From the NCBI GenBank assembly GCA_015068545.1, contig SVKH01000078.1, forward strand, positions 1-7,598: 7,598 nucleotides of DNA, in the 5' to 3' direction. A model generated the notes under the pieces. That model searched no databases and was not told the origin of the DNA. It worked only from the letters and a program-made list of their open reading frames with translations. This document shows positions 6,270 through 7,598 of this stretch, in pieces; positions within the stretch are counted from its first letter, which is position 1; each line of letters starts with the position of its first letter. Both the position numbers and the translations under genes were made by a program. The DNA comes from Oscillospiraceae bacterium (GTDB lineage Bacteria > Bacillota > Clostridia > UBA1381).

Positions 6270-7385
6270 TTACCTCACATATTTTCTAATATTCTCTACT
6301 TCGTTTTTGATTATATCTGTCACAGTATCAATGTCAAATTCATCACTGCCAAAGCTGAATCTAACTGCACCCTTTATTTCCTCATCACTACATCCCATGG
6401 CAGACAGAACATGACTTGGCATCGGTTTATTTGTAGAGCAGGCAGAACCTGTCGACACATAAATCCCCTTTGCCTCTAGGCTGTGCAAAAGAATCTCCGC
6501 CTTAATTCCAATAAAGGACACATTAAGTATATATCCTGAATTATCACCAGTTGAATTGATTTTTACATTATCAATTTTTTTGGTGAGTTTATTTTTGAAA
6601 TTCTCAAATATTTCCTGGGAAATTCTTTCATAACTGCCGCACGCTGCTCCTAGTGCAGCTATTCCCGGCACATTTTCTGTACCTGAGCGCATATTCTTTT
6701 GCTGTCCACCGCCAATAAGCCATGGTGCAACGTGGATTCCTTCACTAATATATAAAGCTCCTATGCCTTTAGGTGCATTTATCTTGTGTCCACTAATGGA
6801 TAACATATCTATACCCATTTTTTTCGGGTTAATATCTATTTTGCAAAATCCCTGCACACAATCTGAATGATATACGCACAGATTTGATTTTTCTCTTATT
6901 ATTTTCTTGATTTTTTCAATAGGTTGAACAGTTCCGGTCTCATTATTTACCGCCATAATGCTGACAAGAAGTGTATCCTCCCTTATGGCATCAGAAAGCT
7001 CCTCAAGATCAACCACACCGTACTTATCTACATTGATATAAGTTACTGTAAATCCTTCCTTTTCCAGTAGCTTGAAGCATTCCAGCACTGAAGGATGTTC
7101 AATCTTTGAGGTAATGAGATGATTTCCTCTTTTTCTATTTGCAAAGGCATAACCCAAAATTGCAGTATTATTGGACTCTGTTCCACCTGATGTGAAATAG
7201 ATGGTCTTTTTATCAACACCAAGAACCTTTGATATGCTAATCTTTGCTTCATCAATTATCTTCTCTGCTACTATACCTAATTTATGCATACTGGATGGGT
7301 TTCCGAAATTTTCCATAGCTCCCATAGCAGCCTCAATCGCCTGCTTACAAGGTTTTGTAGTTGAAGCATTATCCAAATAAACCAT
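6270..7385 (-). CDS. Cysteine desulfurase, NifS/IscS family (class I)
   Basis: A 371-residue PLP-dependent enzyme that removes sulfur from L-cysteine, leaving alanine and a persulfide on its active cysteine. Key residues visible: LDNAST at 4-9; FTSGGTESNN (64-73), phosphate binding; H97 in IEHPSV, which stacks on PLP; NNETGT (147-152); D175 and Q178 in HSDCVQG; the PLP lysine K201 in SGHK; RSGTEN (233-238); and the catalytic C316 in the mobile loop STGSACSTN (311-319), the class I arrangement. It is somewhat shorter than IscS (about 400) and close to NifS-like paralogs paired with ThiI in Firmicutes. No scaffold gene (iscU/nifU/sufU) is in view. The thiI neighbour, 4 bp downstream, suggests sulfur delivery for tRNA thiolation rather than general Fe-S assembly; this is an inference. 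Its ATG abuts the preceding stop codon (TAA-ATG), with AAGGAG 10 bases upstream. Confidence 0.96.
   Translation of the reverse strand: MVYLDNASTTKPCKQAIEAAMGAMENFGNPSSMHKLGIVAEKIIDEAKISISKVLGVDKKTIYFTSGGTESNNTAILGYAFANRKRGNHLITSKIEHPSVLECFKLLEKEGFTVTYINVDKYGVVDLEELSDAIREDTLLVSIMAVNNETGTVQPIEKIKKIIREKSNLCVYHSDCVQGFCKIDINPKKMGIDMLSISGHKINAPKGIGALYISEGIHVAPWLIGGGQQKNMRSGTENVPGIAALGAACGSYERISQEIFENFKNKLTKKIDNVKINSTGDNSGYILNVSFIGIKAEILLHSLEAKGIYVSTGSACSTNKPMPSHVLSAMGCSDEEIKGAVRFSFGSDEFDIDTVTDIIKNEVENIRKYVR
6273..6276 (-). promoter_or_regulatory. Ribosome binding site deciding the GTG start of thiI
   Basis: GAGG lies inside the last codons of the cysteine desulfurase gene, 7 bases before the GTG at 6263-6265. 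With this site, the ThiI protein begins directly with the conserved KEIILVKYGE block, and no ATG start is needed. The position inside the upstream gene implies translational coupling. Confidence 0.6.
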
Positions 7386-7598
7386 TTAATCCTTACTCCT
7401 TATAACAAGTGCTGTTCCCTTTTTTATCGTAATTTTGCAGGTATCTTCTGTCATTCTATTGCTGACTCCAAGACTTGTTCCCAGCTTTACTTCAGAATCT
7501 GACAGACTGTATTCAAGACCTTCTGTGCTAACTCCTTCCAAGTCGCCGGAAAACGGCAAAATAGAAACAGTGTCACCCACAGCTCCTTCTATAACAAT
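7386..7598 (-). CDS. Thiamine diphosphokinase, C-terminal fragment (5' end outside window)
   Basis: The last 70 codons of a gene whose frame is open to the right edge; the GTG at 7580 is internal (V in the protein), not a start. Thiamine diphosphokinase transfers diphosphate from ATP to thiamine, giving the cofactor thiamine diphosphate. The fragment matches the family's C-terminal thiamine-binding beta domain: GDTVSILPFSGDLEGVSTEGLEY, split here as GDTVSILPF then GVSTEGLEY, followed by LGTSLGVSN with its Ser-Asn pair and the closing strand KKGTALVIRSKD. The N-terminal catalytic domain is not in the window. The stop TAA directly precedes the ATG of the cysteine desulfurase, which signals one operon and probably coupled translation. 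Recognition rests on motif pattern in a short fragment, so it is less certain than for the complete genes. Confidence 0.82.
   Translation of the reverse strand: MVIEGAVGDTVSILPFSGDLEGVSTEGLEYSLSDSEVKLGTSLGVSNRMTEDTCKITIKKGTALVIRSKD

Noticed and set aside
7386..7580. Small complete gene starting at the GTG at 7580
   Set aside because: The frame is open upstream to the window edge and the product matches the C-terminus of thiamine diphosphokinase, so this is a partial larger gene.

Overview
The window is ordinary low-G+C Firmicutes chromosome, with every supported gene on the minus strand. Bacillus/Clostridium-type features are a ThiI without a rhodanese domain, an HPr with both His15 and Ser46, strong AAGGAGG-like ribosome sites and A+T-rich spacers. 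A member of Clostridia, perhaps Lachnospiraceae, fits best, but this is inferred from protein character and gene order and no rRNA is present to confirm it. I see no mobile element, CRISPR array, tRNA, rRNA, riboswitch or phage gene.

In the direction of transcription (right to left), the window opens with the C-terminal 70 residues of thiamine diphosphokinase. Its stop codon abuts the ATG of a class I cysteine desulfurase (NifS/IscS-like). Four bases after that comes thiI, which has a GTG start. These three form one tight cistron: the desulfurase supplies persulfide sulfur that ThiI uses for 4-thiouridine in tRNA, and the kinase makes thiamine diphosphate. After 72 bp carrying a near-consensus promoter comes recA. 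A 132-bp spacer with a second good promoter then precedes a small HPr phosphocarrier gene, which ends in a rho-independent terminator. Next are uvrC and pgeF (yfiH/LACC1 family), 3 bp apart and probably translationally coupled. Last, running off the left edge, is the N-terminal two thirds or less of a family 5 (Opp/Dpp-type) solute-binding lipoprotein. It is open to the window edge and its start codon is uncertain.

Functionally the window joins cofactor/tRNA sulfur metabolism, DNA repair (RecA for recombination and SOS, UvrC for nucleotide excision), sugar-PTS signalling (HPr) and envelope functions (PgeF and the lipoprotein). The genes look housekeeping and intact. I found no convincing undescribed system. 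The points worth a second look are regulatory: the lipoprotein start, the terminator directly before uvrC, the lack of a recognisable LexA site at recA, and HPr sitting where recX is often found.
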